A stretch of DNA of 30,103 nucleotides from JAKJGV01 sp964617565 (GTDB lineage Bacteria > Verrucomicrobiota > Kiritimatiellia > CAIQIC01 > JAGNIJ01). Positions 7,801 to 15,172 of this stretch are shown piece by piece; position 1 is the first letter of the stretch, and the number at the start of each line of letters is the position of its first letter. Position numbers and translations under genes: made by a program. The notes under the pieces are model-generated. The model was not told the DNA's origin. It saw only the letters and a program-made list of their open reading frames with translations, and did no database searches. The stretch lies in NCBI GenBank assembly GCA_964617565.1, contig CAZTYH010000035.1:1-30103 (forward strand), read 5' to 3'.

Positions 7801-9096
7801 ATGATTTCGCGGTACACACGACCTGAAATGGGCGCGATCTGGACGGACGAAAACAAGTTCGGCATCTGGCTGAATATCGAAGTGCTGGCATGCGAGGCGA
7901 TGAACAAGCTGGGCGAAGTGCCGGCGGCCGATTTGAAGAACATTCGTACGCGCGCGAAGTTCAACGTGCGCGAGATCGCTCGCATCGAAGCAAAGACAAA
8001 CCATGACGTAATCGCGTTCCTGACGAACGTGGCGAAATACGTTGGTCCGTCCTCGCGCTTCATTCACAAAGGGCTCACAAGTTCCGACGTGTTGGATACC
8101 GCGCTGGCGGTCCAGATGGTGCAGGCGGCGGATATTTTGATCGCGGATCTGAAAGCGGTGCGTCGCGCGGCAGCCGCGAAGGCGAAGAAGCACAAGTTCA
8201 CGCCGATGATCGGACGAACCCACGGCGTGCACGCGGAGCCGATCACGTTCGGGCTCAAGATGGCGCTGATGTACGATGAGATGGGCCGCGCATTGAAGCG
8301 GCTGGAAGCGGCAAAAGAGATTGTCCGGGTCGGACAGCTTTCGGGCGCGGTGGGCACACACGCGCACCTGGATCCGTTCGTGGAAAAATATGTATGCCGC
8401 AAGCTGGGATTGAAGCCCGCGACGATATCCACGCAGATTCTGCAAAGAGACCGGCACGCGGAATATCTCGCGGCGCTGGCGCTGGTGGGAGCGTCCGTGG
8501 AACGCTGGGCCCAGGAGTTCCGCCACTTGCAGCGCACGGAAGTGCACGAGGTGGAGGAGTTTTTCGGCAAGGGGCAGAAGGGATCCTCGGCGATGCCGCA
8601 CAAGAAGAATCCGATCATCGGAGAGCGATTGTGCGGGATGGCGCGGCTGCTGCGCGGCTATGCGCTGACAGGCATGGAGAACGTTGCGCTGTGGCACGAG
8701 CGCGATATTTCCCACTCGTCGGCCGAGCGCGTGATTCTGCCCGACGCGACTATTGCGCTGGATTACATGCTGGTGAAAATGGAAGGGCTGGTCCGGCAGC
8801 TTCGCGTATTTCCGAAAGCAATGCAGCGGAACCTCGATCTGACGCACGGGCTGATCCATTCGCAGCAGGTGCTTCTTGCGCTGACCGAAAAAGGAATGCT
8901 GCGCGAGCGCGCATATCTCGCGGTGCAGCGGAATGCGATGCAGTGCTGGGAGAAGGGTAAAGATCTCAAGAGCCTGCTCCTCGCGGACGCGGAGGTCATG
9001 CAGACGCTGAAAAAGAAGGACATCGAAGCGGCCTTCGATCTCTCGCGCCACTTCCGCGATGTGAACCGCACGTTCCGCCTCCTGGGGCTGGGCTGA
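7801..9096 (+). CDS. purB: Adenylosuccinate lyase
   Basis: This 431-residue enzyme has the same length as Bacillus subtilis PurB and belongs to the fumarase/aspartase superfamily. The superfamily signature GSSAMPHKKNP is at residues 261-271, with the catalytic Ser in its mobile loop (Ser262/263). Other conserved blocks are TSSDVLDTA near residue 96, GRTHGVHAEP near 138 and WHERDISHSSAER near 299. It performs two fumarate-releasing steps of purine synthesis: SAICAR to AICAR and adenylosuccinate to AMP. The ATG at 7801 has a GAGG-containing site about ten bases upstream. It is the first gene of a purine/folate group that continues with pabB-pabC, purM and purH, although an unrelated secreted protein gene follows it directly. 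Confidence 0.97.
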   Translation: MISRYTRPEMGAIWTDENKFGIWLNIEVLACEAMNKLGEVPAADLKNIRTRAKFNVREIARIEAKTNHDVIAFLTNVAKYVGPSSRFIHKGLTSSDVLDTALAVQMVQAADILIADLKAVRRAAAAKAKKHKFTPMIGRTHGVHAEPITFGLKMALMYDEMGRALKRLEAAKEIVRVGQLSGAVGTHAHLDPFVEKYVCRKLGLKPATISTQILQRDRHAEYLAALALVGASVERWAQEFRHLQRTEVHEVEEFFGKGQKGSSAMPHKKNPIIGERLCGMARLLRGYALTGMENVALWHERDISHSSAERVILPDATIALDYMLVKMEGLVRQLRVFPKAMQRNLDLTHGLIHSQQVLLALTEKGMLRERAYLAVQRNAMQCWEKGKDLKSLLLADAEVMQTLKKKDIEAAFDLSRHFRDVNRTFRLLGLG

Positions 9097-9151
9097 GGGA
9101 AAACACGTTGTTGATCGCCCGGGAAAAAGGAGCAACAGGAGGACGCAGGAC

Positions 9152-9775
9152 ATGAAGAGATCAGCGATGATGAGCATATGTTTGCTTTTGGCCATGGGCC
9201 GGGTTGTGCTTGCAGAACCGCCCGCGACCGAACCGGATCTGGCCGCAAGAGTTGCACAGCTTGAACAACGGGTCGCCCGTCTTGAGCAGGGTGTTGCTCC
9301 TCGCGCGGAAGAATCGGCGGTTCGTGGCGACCGGCCGACTTTGCGCGAGCGTTTCAGGGCTCGAATTGAGCAGGACCGCGCCAAATACAATGACCAGGAG
9401 CTTTCCGAGATCGAGAAATTGTATCAAGTGGCCAACAGACAATGGAACAGCCCGGAAGCGCGGGAGAGCCTGAGGACGCTCGTGGAAAAGTATGGCCAGG
9501 CCAATCGTACGGGTTGTGCGATTATGTATCTTGGACAGATGACGGAGGATGACGAACGCGAGAAGTATCTGAAAAAAGCGATTTCTGATTTCAGCGATTG
9601 CTTTTACGGAGATGGTGTTCAGGTCGGTGCTTATGCCCGGTTTTACCTGGCTTATCACTATCAACGTTCAGGAAAGGATGAGGAGGCGCAAGCACTCTTC
9701 GACGAGATACGAAGAGATTACCCCGATGCAGTTGATCACAAAGGGCGTCTACTTGTAGAACAGATAAAGAGATGA
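9152..9775 (+). CDS. Secreted coiled-coil protein with TPR-like C-terminus, unknown function
   Basis: The protein has 207 residues and a strong AGGAGG site before its ATG. A Sec signal peptide ends near residue 21 (VVLA before EPP). A short coiled coil follows, with the heptad-like LAARVAQLEQRVARLEQ near 29-46. The C-terminal two thirds is helical: one segment (LRTLVEKYGQANRTGCA) and another (YLAYHYQRSGKDEEAQALFDEI) look like tetratricopeptide helices. This layout recalls periplasmic YbgF/CpoB-type proteins, which have a coiled coil followed by TPRs, but it is short and I do not claim orthology. It starts 55 bases after purB, probably on the same transcript, though no functional link to purines is evident. 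Its stop codon forms part of an inverted repeat shared with the converging pabB-pabC gene. Confidence 0.78.
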   Translation: MKRSAMMSICLLLAMGRVVLAEPPATEPDLAARVAQLEQRVARLEQGVAPRAEESAVRGDRPTLRERFRARIEQDRAKYNDQELSEIEKLYQVANRQWNSPEARESLRTLVEKYGQANRTGCAIMYLGQMTEDDEREKYLKKAISDFSDCFYGDGVQVGAYARFYLAYHYQRSGKDEEAQALFDEIRRDYPDAVDHKGRLLVEQIKR

Positions 9776-9795
9776 CGCGACGCCTTTTCGCGTCA
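9773..9795. terminator. Hairpin joining two convergent stop codons
   Basis: TGACGCG (9773-9779) and CGCGTCA (9789-9795) are perfect seven-base inverted arms around a nine-base loop. The first three bases are the stop of the secreted protein and the last three, read on the minus strand, are the stop of pabB-pabC. It may terminate both convergent transcripts. The loop contains TTTT but no T tract follows either arm, so it is at best a weak intrinsic terminator. Confidence 0.4.
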
Positions 9796-11595
9796 GGTGA
9801 GGGTGCATGGAATCCATCCGCGGACGGAGTTGATCAGGAATAAAGCTTCGGCATCGCGCAGATCGCTCTCGCTCAAGATCCGCTCGTGAATTTCACCGCG
9901 CTCAAGGAGATGCGCGCGAAACACGCCGCCCAGCAGGCCGCATGAAATGGGTGGCGTAAAAAACTTTCCCTCTATGCGCGCAACCACATTGGCGATGCAC
10001 GATTCCGTAATTTCTCCACGCTCGTTGCGAAGAATGACGTCGTCCGTATCCGGCCGCGAACGTTTTGCGTCGTCATACATCTCGCGGCGAGTGGTTTTGT
10101 GATAAAGGAAGCGGTTCGAGGAAGAAACGAAATCCGGCGCAAGAGCAACACGCCATGGATTCATGCCGCATTCACCGGGCGAACGACAAAAGCGGCCGCC
10201 GGCCGGTGCGGACTCAACCGTCGTCGTGCCGTCCTCCGCAACGAGCAGTCGCATGCGCATCGGCGATTGCGTGAACCGGGATGTTTCATTGTCGAGACGC
10301 GAGCGCACAGCTTCCTCATCCACAGGAAAAGAAAAATAGCGCGCGGTCTTTACCAGGCGCTCAAGATGCAATTCGTTGAAGAGGATTCCTTCGCCCGGTT
10401 GCCAGAGCATCGTTTCCAGAAGTTGAAAAGGACGGTGCTGCTCTCGCAGGATTGCCGTCTTGGTCAGGCACTCCTCGTATTCGCCATCAACGGTTGAATC
10501 CCACACGATTCCTCCGCCCGTTCCATATTCCGCAACACCGGTATTCACAGCGATTTGCACGGTGCGAATGGCCACGCTGAATTGCGCGCGGCGGTTGGGT
10601 GCGACGAAGCCGATGCAGCCGGTGTAGATGCCGCGAGGCGATGTTTCAAGCTCGGTGATTATTTCCATTGTCCGGATCTTCGGCGCGCCGGTGATGGACG
10701 CGCACGGAAACAGGGCGCTCATGATTTCAGGCATTGGCGCGGTTGTTTCCGCGCGCACGGTGGACGTCATTTGCCAGACGGTTGGAAATTGCTGCACATC
10801 GAAAAGAGAGGCCACTTCAACCGAGCCGGAATCGGCGATGCGCCCGAGGTCGTTGCGGACCATGTCCACGATCATGACGTTCTCTGCGCGATTCTTGCGC
10901 GATCTTCGCAGCGTTTCGCCAAGCGCCATGTCGTCTTCAGGGCGGCACCCGCGCGGCGCGGTTCCTTTCATCGGGCGGCAAATGATGCGGGATCCCTCCA
11001 GCGAGAAAAAGAGTTCAGGGGAAGCGGAACAGATAATTACGTCGCCCGTATTGAGGAAGGCGCCGTAAGGAGCTCGCTGGGCATGTTGCAGTCGGAGAAA
11101 AAGAGCCCATGGATTTTCATTCAGCTGTGCGCGAAGCCGGAACGTGTAATTCACCTGGTAGGTGTCGCCAGCGCGGATGTAAGCATGAATCCGCTCGATG
11201 GCAGAGCGGTAATCGTCGCGTGTCACGCCGGGCTGCCAGTCAAAGTGAACGCCGGAATCATTAGCGCGGCTGAAATCCGGCAGGGATATGGGATCTGCTT
11301 TTTTATAGAGTCCGAACCACGCATAGGGAATTGCCGGATTCCGCTTGAGTGTGCAAAAGGCGGGGTCGAAAGCGGGGGCGGCCTCGTACGTGATGAACCC
11401 AGCGGCGTGGAGGCCGTTTTTCGCGGCACAGTCCAGTTCTTCCATCAAGGGAATAACCTCGTGAACCTGGTTTGCGTGAAGAATTGAAGAGGGTTGCTTG
11501 AACAGGAGCCATTGATGCGTGGTTGCGTCGCGCAGCAGCGCGGTGCCGGGCGCTTCGGGTTTGAGGGTGGGCTTGAGGGGACAGGCTTTGTTCAT
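9793..11595 (-). CDS. pabBC: Fused aminodeoxychorismate synthase component I and aminodeoxychorismate lyase (PabB-PabC)
   Basis: The product has 600 residues counted from the ATG at 11593-11595; an upstream in-frame ATG at 11631 adds only 12 residues and is less likely. Residues about 1-360 are a chorismate-using enzyme with GDTYQVNYTF, SASPELFF and Lys210 in PMKGTAPRG. That lysine marks aminodeoxychorismate synthases, where anthranilate synthases carry Ala. ITGAPKIRTMEII and GGGIVWDST complete the active site. From about residue 375 a class IV aminotransferase-like domain follows, with FNELHLERL, pyridoxal-binding Lys500 in LYHKTTRREMYD, and RGEITESCIAN. Together they turn chorismate and ammonia or glutamine nitrogen into p-aminobenzoate for folate. 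The glutamine amidotransferase PabA is not in the window. The gene is divergent from purM across a 116-base region. Confidence 0.95.
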   Translation of the reverse strand: MNKACPLKPTLKPEAPGTALLRDATTHQWLLFKQPSSILHANQVHEVIPLMEELDCAAKNGLHAAGFITYEAAPAFDPAFCTLKRNPAIPYAWFGLYKKADPISLPDFSRANDSGVHFDWQPGVTRDDYRSAIERIHAYIRAGDTYQVNYTFRLRAQLNENPWALFLRLQHAQRAPYGAFLNTGDVIICSASPELFFSLEGSRIICRPMKGTAPRGCRPEDDMALGETLRRSRKNRAENVMIVDMVRNDLGRIADSGSVEVASLFDVQQFPTVWQMTSTVRAETTAPMPEIMSALFPCASITGAPKIRTMEIITELETSPRGIYTGCIGFVAPNRRAQFSVAIRTVQIAVNTGVAEYGTGGGIVWDSTVDGEYEECLTKTAILREQHRPFQLLETMLWQPGEGILFNELHLERLVKTARYFSFPVDEEAVRSRLDNETSRFTQSPMRMRLLVAEDGTTTVESAPAGGRFCRSPGECGMNPWRVALAPDFVSSSNRFLYHKTTRREMYDDAKRSRPDTDDVILRNERGEITESCIANVVARIEGKFFTPPISCGLLGGVFRAHLLERGEIHERILSESDLRDAEALFLINSVRGWIPCTLT

Positions 11596-11607
11596 GGGCA
11601 CAGGGTA

Positions 11608-11682
11608 GCGTGTGGCGAATGTCTTGTCCACGTGCGGCCGATTTCGCTAAGGTAGGCCCGGTTTGCAGATGGACCCACACGC
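11608..11682. repeat. Inverted repeat within the pabBC/purM divergent region
   Basis: GCGTGTGG (11608-11615) and CCACACGC (11675-11682) are exact reverse complements 59 bases apart in the region between two divergent genes. They could fold in an RNA leader or be half-sites for a regulator of both genes. It does not look like a PurR operator or a ZTP riboswitch. A weak promoter-like pair for purM (TTGTCC at 11624, TAAGGT at 11648) lies between the arms. Such a short repeat can arise by chance. Confidence 0.25.
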
Positions 11683-11711
11683 AACGAGGGGAACAGGACA
11701 GGTTTTTGCAC

Positions 11712-12752
11712 ATGAAGAAGAACACTACGGCGGCTTCGGCATATGCGGCGGCAGGCGTTGACATAGACACAAAGATGGAGGTCTTGCGCCAGGCAAAAAA
11801 GAGTATACGAAAAACATTCACGAAAGGTGTGGTCGGCGACATCGGGTCATTCGGCGGGCTTTTTCAATCGCCGGGGAAGAAGCATCTCCTGGTGAGCAGC
11901 ACGGATGGTGTGGGCACCAAGCTGAAAGTTGCCCAGGCGGCGGGCCGGCATGACACGGTCGGACAGGACATCGTGAATCACTGCATAGACGACATCCTGG
12001 TCCAGGGCGCGGAACCGTTGTTCTTCCTGGATTATATTGGCGCTTCCAGGATTGAGCCGGCGGTTCTCGGGCAGGTCATCGAGGGCGTGTGCAAGGCGTG
12101 TCGCGAAAACGGATGCGCGCTGATCGGCGGGGAAACGGCGGAGATGCCGGGCTCCTATCCGCCGGGCGAATATGACCTGGTCGGAACGATTGTCGGTGCG
12201 GTGAGTTGGAAGCAGGTGGTCACGGGGGCAGGCATACGGCCCGAGGATGTGTTGATCGGACTGCCTTCGAGCGGTTTGCACACGAACGGCTATTCGCTGG
12301 CGCGCAAAGTGATTTTCGAAACGGCAGGCCTCACGCCGGAAGCGCGGTTGCCCGGGACAAGAAAAAGCGTGGCAGATGCATTGCTCGCGGTGCACCGCAG
12401 TTACTTGAAGCCCGTAAAAGCGTTGCTGAAGAGGATGAAAGTGCGCGGCATGGCGCACATCACGGGCGGCGGATTTCCGGACAACATCGTCCGCATTCTT
12501 CCGAAGAATGCGTGTGCGGTGGTGGATCGCGGAACGTGGAAAGTGCCGCCTCTTTTCCGGTTCATACATGAAAAAGGCAACGTGGATCGCGAAGAAATGT
12601 ACCGCGTGTTCAATATGGGGATCGGATTTGTGATCGTGGTTCGGGAAGAGCGCGTGGTCGAGGCGCTGGAAGTGTTGAAAGGGGCGGGCGAGAAACCCGT
12701 GGTGATCGGATGGATTGAGCGCGGCGCATCCGGCGTGCGGATGGTGAACTGA
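11712..12752 (+). CDS. purM: Phosphoribosylformylglycinamidine cyclo-ligase (AIR synthetase)
   Basis: The protein has 346 residues, the usual size for PurM. The ATG at 11712 is chosen because the upstream in-frame part carries no PurM-like sequence. Signatures include SSTDGVGTKLKVAQ near residue 60, GQDIVNHCIDDILVQGAEP, the glycine-rich LIGGETAEMPG near residue 137 and GGGFPDNIVRIL near residue 256. PurM uses ATP to close formylglycinamidine ribonucleotide into aminoimidazole ribonucleotide, the fifth step of de novo purine synthesis, in the cytoplasm as a homodimer. purH follows with 20 bases between the stop and its ATG, so the two are almost certainly cotranscribed. The purN-type enzyme often found next to purM is absent here. 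Confidence 0.97.
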   Translation: MKKNTTAASAYAAAGVDIDTKMEVLRQAKKSIRKTFTKGVVGDIGSFGGLFQSPGKKHLLVSSTDGVGTKLKVAQAAGRHDTVGQDIVNHCIDDILVQGAEPLFFLDYIGASRIEPAVLGQVIEGVCKACRENGCALIGGETAEMPGSYPPGEYDLVGTIVGAVSWKQVVTGAGIRPEDVLIGLPSSGLHTNGYSLARKVIFETAGLTPEARLPGTRKSVADALLAVHRSYLKPVKALLKRMKVRGMAHITGGGFPDNIVRILPKNACAVVDRGTWKVPPLFRFIHEKGNVDREEMYRVFNMGIGFVIVVREERVVEALEVLKGAGEKPVVIGWIERGASGVRMVN

Positions 12753-12772
12753 GTGCGGCAAAAGGAATGGTT

Positions 12773-14404
12773 ATGAGCATAAAAAGAGCGTTGGTCAGCG
12801 TGACGGATAAAACGGGAGTTGTGGATTTTGCCCGGGCCTTGTCCGAGATGGGCGTGGAGCTGCTTTCGACGGGCGGCACGGCAAAGGTCATTCGCGACGC
12901 CGGAATACCGGTGAAGGACATTTCAGATTTCACGGGTTTTCCCGAAATGCTGGACGGCCGCGTGAAAACACTGCATCCGAAAGTGCACGGCGGATTGCTG
13001 CATCTTCGTGGCAACGCGGAGCACGAGAAAACGATTCGCGAGCATGGCATTCAGCCGATTGATCTTGTCTGCGTAAATCTCTATCGGTTTGAACAAACGG
13101 TGGCCAAGCCGGACGTAACCTTTGAAGATGCGATCGAGAACATTGATATCGGCGGTCCGTCCATGCTGCGGTCCGCGGCAAAAAACCATCGTTCCGTGAC
13201 GGTGATTTGCGATCCGTCCGATTATGCGCGCGTGCTGGAATCCATTCGTGAAAACGGCGGCGACACGACGGAAAGCCTGCGCCGCGAGCTTGCTCAAAAA
13301 GTGTATGCGCGCACGGCCCAATATGATGCAGCGATCGCGGGCTACCTGGCCGGGCAGATCAAGGACTGCAACGGTCCGCGGCCTTTCGTGATGGCGTTTT
13401 CGGACGGGCAACGGCTGCGCTACGGAGAGAATCCGCACCAGGAGGCGCTTTTCTATCGCGACGCGTACTCCCCGGAAGCGTGCATCGGGCTCGCCGAAGT
13501 GCTGCACGGTAAGGAAATGTCGTTCAACAACTACGTGGACGGGGATGCGGCACTTGAAGCGGTGAAAGAACTGGCGGGTTCGCCGGGATGCGCAATCATC
13601 AAGCACACGAATCCCTGTGGTTACGCCACGGGCAAGAGTCTTGCCGAGGCGCTGGAAGCGGCGTGGGCGGGCGATCCGGTGTCTTCGTTCGGCAGCGTGA
13701 TTGCCGTAACGGCTCCGGTGGATATCCAGGCGGCGGAATTTCTGAAGGGGCGTTTTGTCGAGGCGCTGATCGCGCCCGGTTTTGAACCGGATGCGCTGGA
13801 ATTCCTGAAGGGAAAAAGCAAGGACATTCGCCTGCTCAAGCTGCACCAGCCGATGGCACCGGCGCTGGAAGGAAAAAACCTGCGACAGATCAACGGCGGA
13901 ATTTTGCTGCAGGACCGGGATGTGGACGAGCAGGAACAGTGGATGGTTCCAACCGAGCAAATATTCCCGGAGGACAAGCGGGCCCTGGCGATGTTCGGTG
14001 TGAAGGTTTGCAAGCACGTGAAGTCGAACGCCATCGTAATTGTCCGCGAATACAAGCCGGGCTGTTACGCGCTGCTGGGAATGGGCGCGGGACAGCCGAA
14101 CCGGGTGGATTCGCTCAAGAAACTCGCGGTGGCGCGAGCGCGGGAAAATATCCGTTTGATGGTCGAACGCGCGACGCAGTACGGACAGCACCCGAAGGAT
14201 ATCGAGGCCGATGTGATGGGCGCGAGCGTTCTGGTGTCCGACGCTTTCTTCCCGTTTCCGGATAACATAGAGGCGGCGGCTGAAGCGGGCATCCGCTACA
14301 TCGTCCAGCCGGGTGGTTCCAAGAAGGACGAGCAGGTTGTAGCCGCGTGCGACAAATACGGAATTGCAATGGCTATTACCGGGGTCCGTCATTTCAGGCA
14401 TTAA
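12773..14404 (+). CDS. purH: Bifunctional AICAR transformylase / IMP cyclohydrolase
   Basis: The product has 543 residues from the ATG at 12773, preferred over the in-frame ATG at 12767 because AGGA at 12763-12766 then sits six bases away. The N-terminal MGS-like cyclohydrolase domain shows SVTDKTGVVDFARAL, STGGTAKVIRDAGI and KTLHPKVHGG. The C-terminal transformylase domain starts with LRYGENPHQEALFY and contains SFNNYVDGDAA and the catalytic Lys277-His278 pair in IIKHTNPCG. A late QPGGSKKDEQVV near the end closes the active site. The enzyme formylates AICAR with 10-formyl-tetrahydrofolate and cyclises the product to IMP. The gene follows purM closely, and the acetolactate decarboxylase gene begins 14 bases after its stop. 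Confidence 0.97.
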   Translation: MSIKRALVSVTDKTGVVDFARALSEMGVELLSTGGTAKVIRDAGIPVKDISDFTGFPEMLDGRVKTLHPKVHGGLLHLRGNAEHEKTIREHGIQPIDLVCVNLYRFEQTVAKPDVTFEDAIENIDIGGPSMLRSAAKNHRSVTVICDPSDYARVLESIRENGGDTTESLRRELAQKVYARTAQYDAAIAGYLAGQIKDCNGPRPFVMAFSDGQRLRYGENPHQEALFYRDAYSPEACIGLAEVLHGKEMSFNNYVDGDAALEAVKELAGSPGCAIIKHTNPCGYATGKSLAEALEAAWAGDPVSSFGSVIAVTAPVDIQAAEFLKGRFVEALIAPGFEPDALEFLKGKSKDIRLLKLHQPMAPALEGKNLRQINGGILLQDRDVDEQEQWMVPTEQIFPEDKRALAMFGVKVCKHVKSNAIVIVREYKPGCYALLGMGAGQPNRVDSLKKLAVARARENIRLMVERATQYGQHPKDIEADVMGASVLVSDAFFPFPDNIEAAAEAGIRYIVQPGGSKKDEQVVAACDKYGIAMAITGVRHFRH

Positions 14405-14418
14405 AAGGATTCTTAGCG

Positions 14419-15144
14419 ATGAAGCTGTTCCGTTCATTGATGGCTGCATTTCTTGTCGCAATTTTTCCGGCGCGGGCAGACGAACGCGACACGCTGTACC
14501 AGGTGTCCACGCTGCCGGCCCTGGGCGCGGGTCTTTACGAGGGGTTTCGCCCTTACGAAGACATCCTCGGGAAAGGTGATTTCGGCATCGGCACGTTCAA
14601 TGGGCTTGAGGGAGAAATGGTTCTGCTCGACGGGGTCGTGTACCAGGTGCTGGTGGACGGAACCGTGATGCGTCCGGGACCGACAAGCCTGTCTCCATTT
14701 GCAACCGTGAAATTTTTTAAGCCTGAGCAAACCGGGGACATCGCAGATGCGATGGATTACAAGGAAACAGCCGCGCTGCTGGACGGAATTCTTGTCACAA
14801 AAAACGTTCCAATCGCGATCCGGATCGAGGGTGTGTTTGAGTATGTCAAAGCGCGCAGCGTTCCGGCCCAGGAGCAGCCTTATCCGACTTTATCAGCAGC
14901 GTTGGAGCATCAGCGGATTTTCGAAATGACAAACGTCACCGGGACGGCGGTTGGATTTCGTTTCCCGACCGCCCTGGCCGGCGTGCAGGCGGACGGGTAT
15001 CATCTGCACTTCATAACACAGGACCGGCAGGCGGGCGGGCACTTGCTCGATTTCCGGTTGCGGGATGTGCGTTATGAAGTGGACTATGCATATGATATGT
15101 TACTGGAATTTCCGCAGTCGGCGGAGTTTCGGGAACTTCGCTGA
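14419..15144 (+). CDS. budA: Exported alpha-acetolactate decarboxylase
   Basis: This 241-residue protein starts at the ATG at 14419, preceded by AAAGGAT; a longer frame upstream lies inside purH. A Sec signal peptide (hydrophobic residues 7-16, ARA before DERD) is clear. The mature part matches acetolactate decarboxylase: a QVSTLPALGAGLYEG opening, GDFGIGTFNGLEGEMVLLDG, and VYQVLVDGTV. The zinc site is His195, His197 and His208 in GYHLHFITQDRQAGGH; this H-x-H-x10-H spacing equals that of the Brevibacillus enzyme, which is also exported. The reaction turns alpha-acetolactate into (R)-acetoin. No acetolactate synthase or butanediol dehydrogenase is in the window. Its position directly behind purH suggests cotranscription with purine genes, which is unusual, though it may simply be read-through. 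Confidence 0.93.
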   Translation: MKLFRSLMAAFLVAIFPARADERDTLYQVSTLPALGAGLYEGFRPYEDILGKGDFGIGTFNGLEGEMVLLDGVVYQVLVDGTVMRPGPTSLSPFATVKFFKPEQTGDIADAMDYKETAALLDGILVTKNVPIAIRIEGVFEYVKARSVPAQEQPYPTLSAALEHQRIFEMTNVTGTAVGFRFPTALAGVQADGYHLHFITQDRQAGGHLLDFRLRDVRYEVDYAYDMLLEFPQSAEFRELR

Positions 15145-15172
15145 TTCGCAGTCCTGAAGCGGAGAGATTCTC

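Noticed and set aside
7692..7891. Minus-strand frame beyond the N gap as the N-terminus of the glycosyltransferase
   Set aside because: The predicted residues are rich in Cys, Ser and Arg with no membrane helix, and overlap the purB start; the frame is joined only through Ns.
7777..9390. 537-codon minus-strand frame over purB
   Set aside because: It mirrors purB in antisense; the composition is shadow-like and it runs through the purB start and into the next gene.
10555..11487. 310-codon plus-strand frame over pabB-pabC
   Set aside because: It is antisense to the synthase domain with catalytic Lys210 and has no recognisable motif.
11596..11711. ZTP or purine riboswitch ahead of purM
   Set aside because: The conserved loop sequences of either class are not present and the leader is short.
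12923..14461. 512-codon minus-strand frame over purH
   Set aside because: Antisense to a complete PurH with no recognisable motif of its own.
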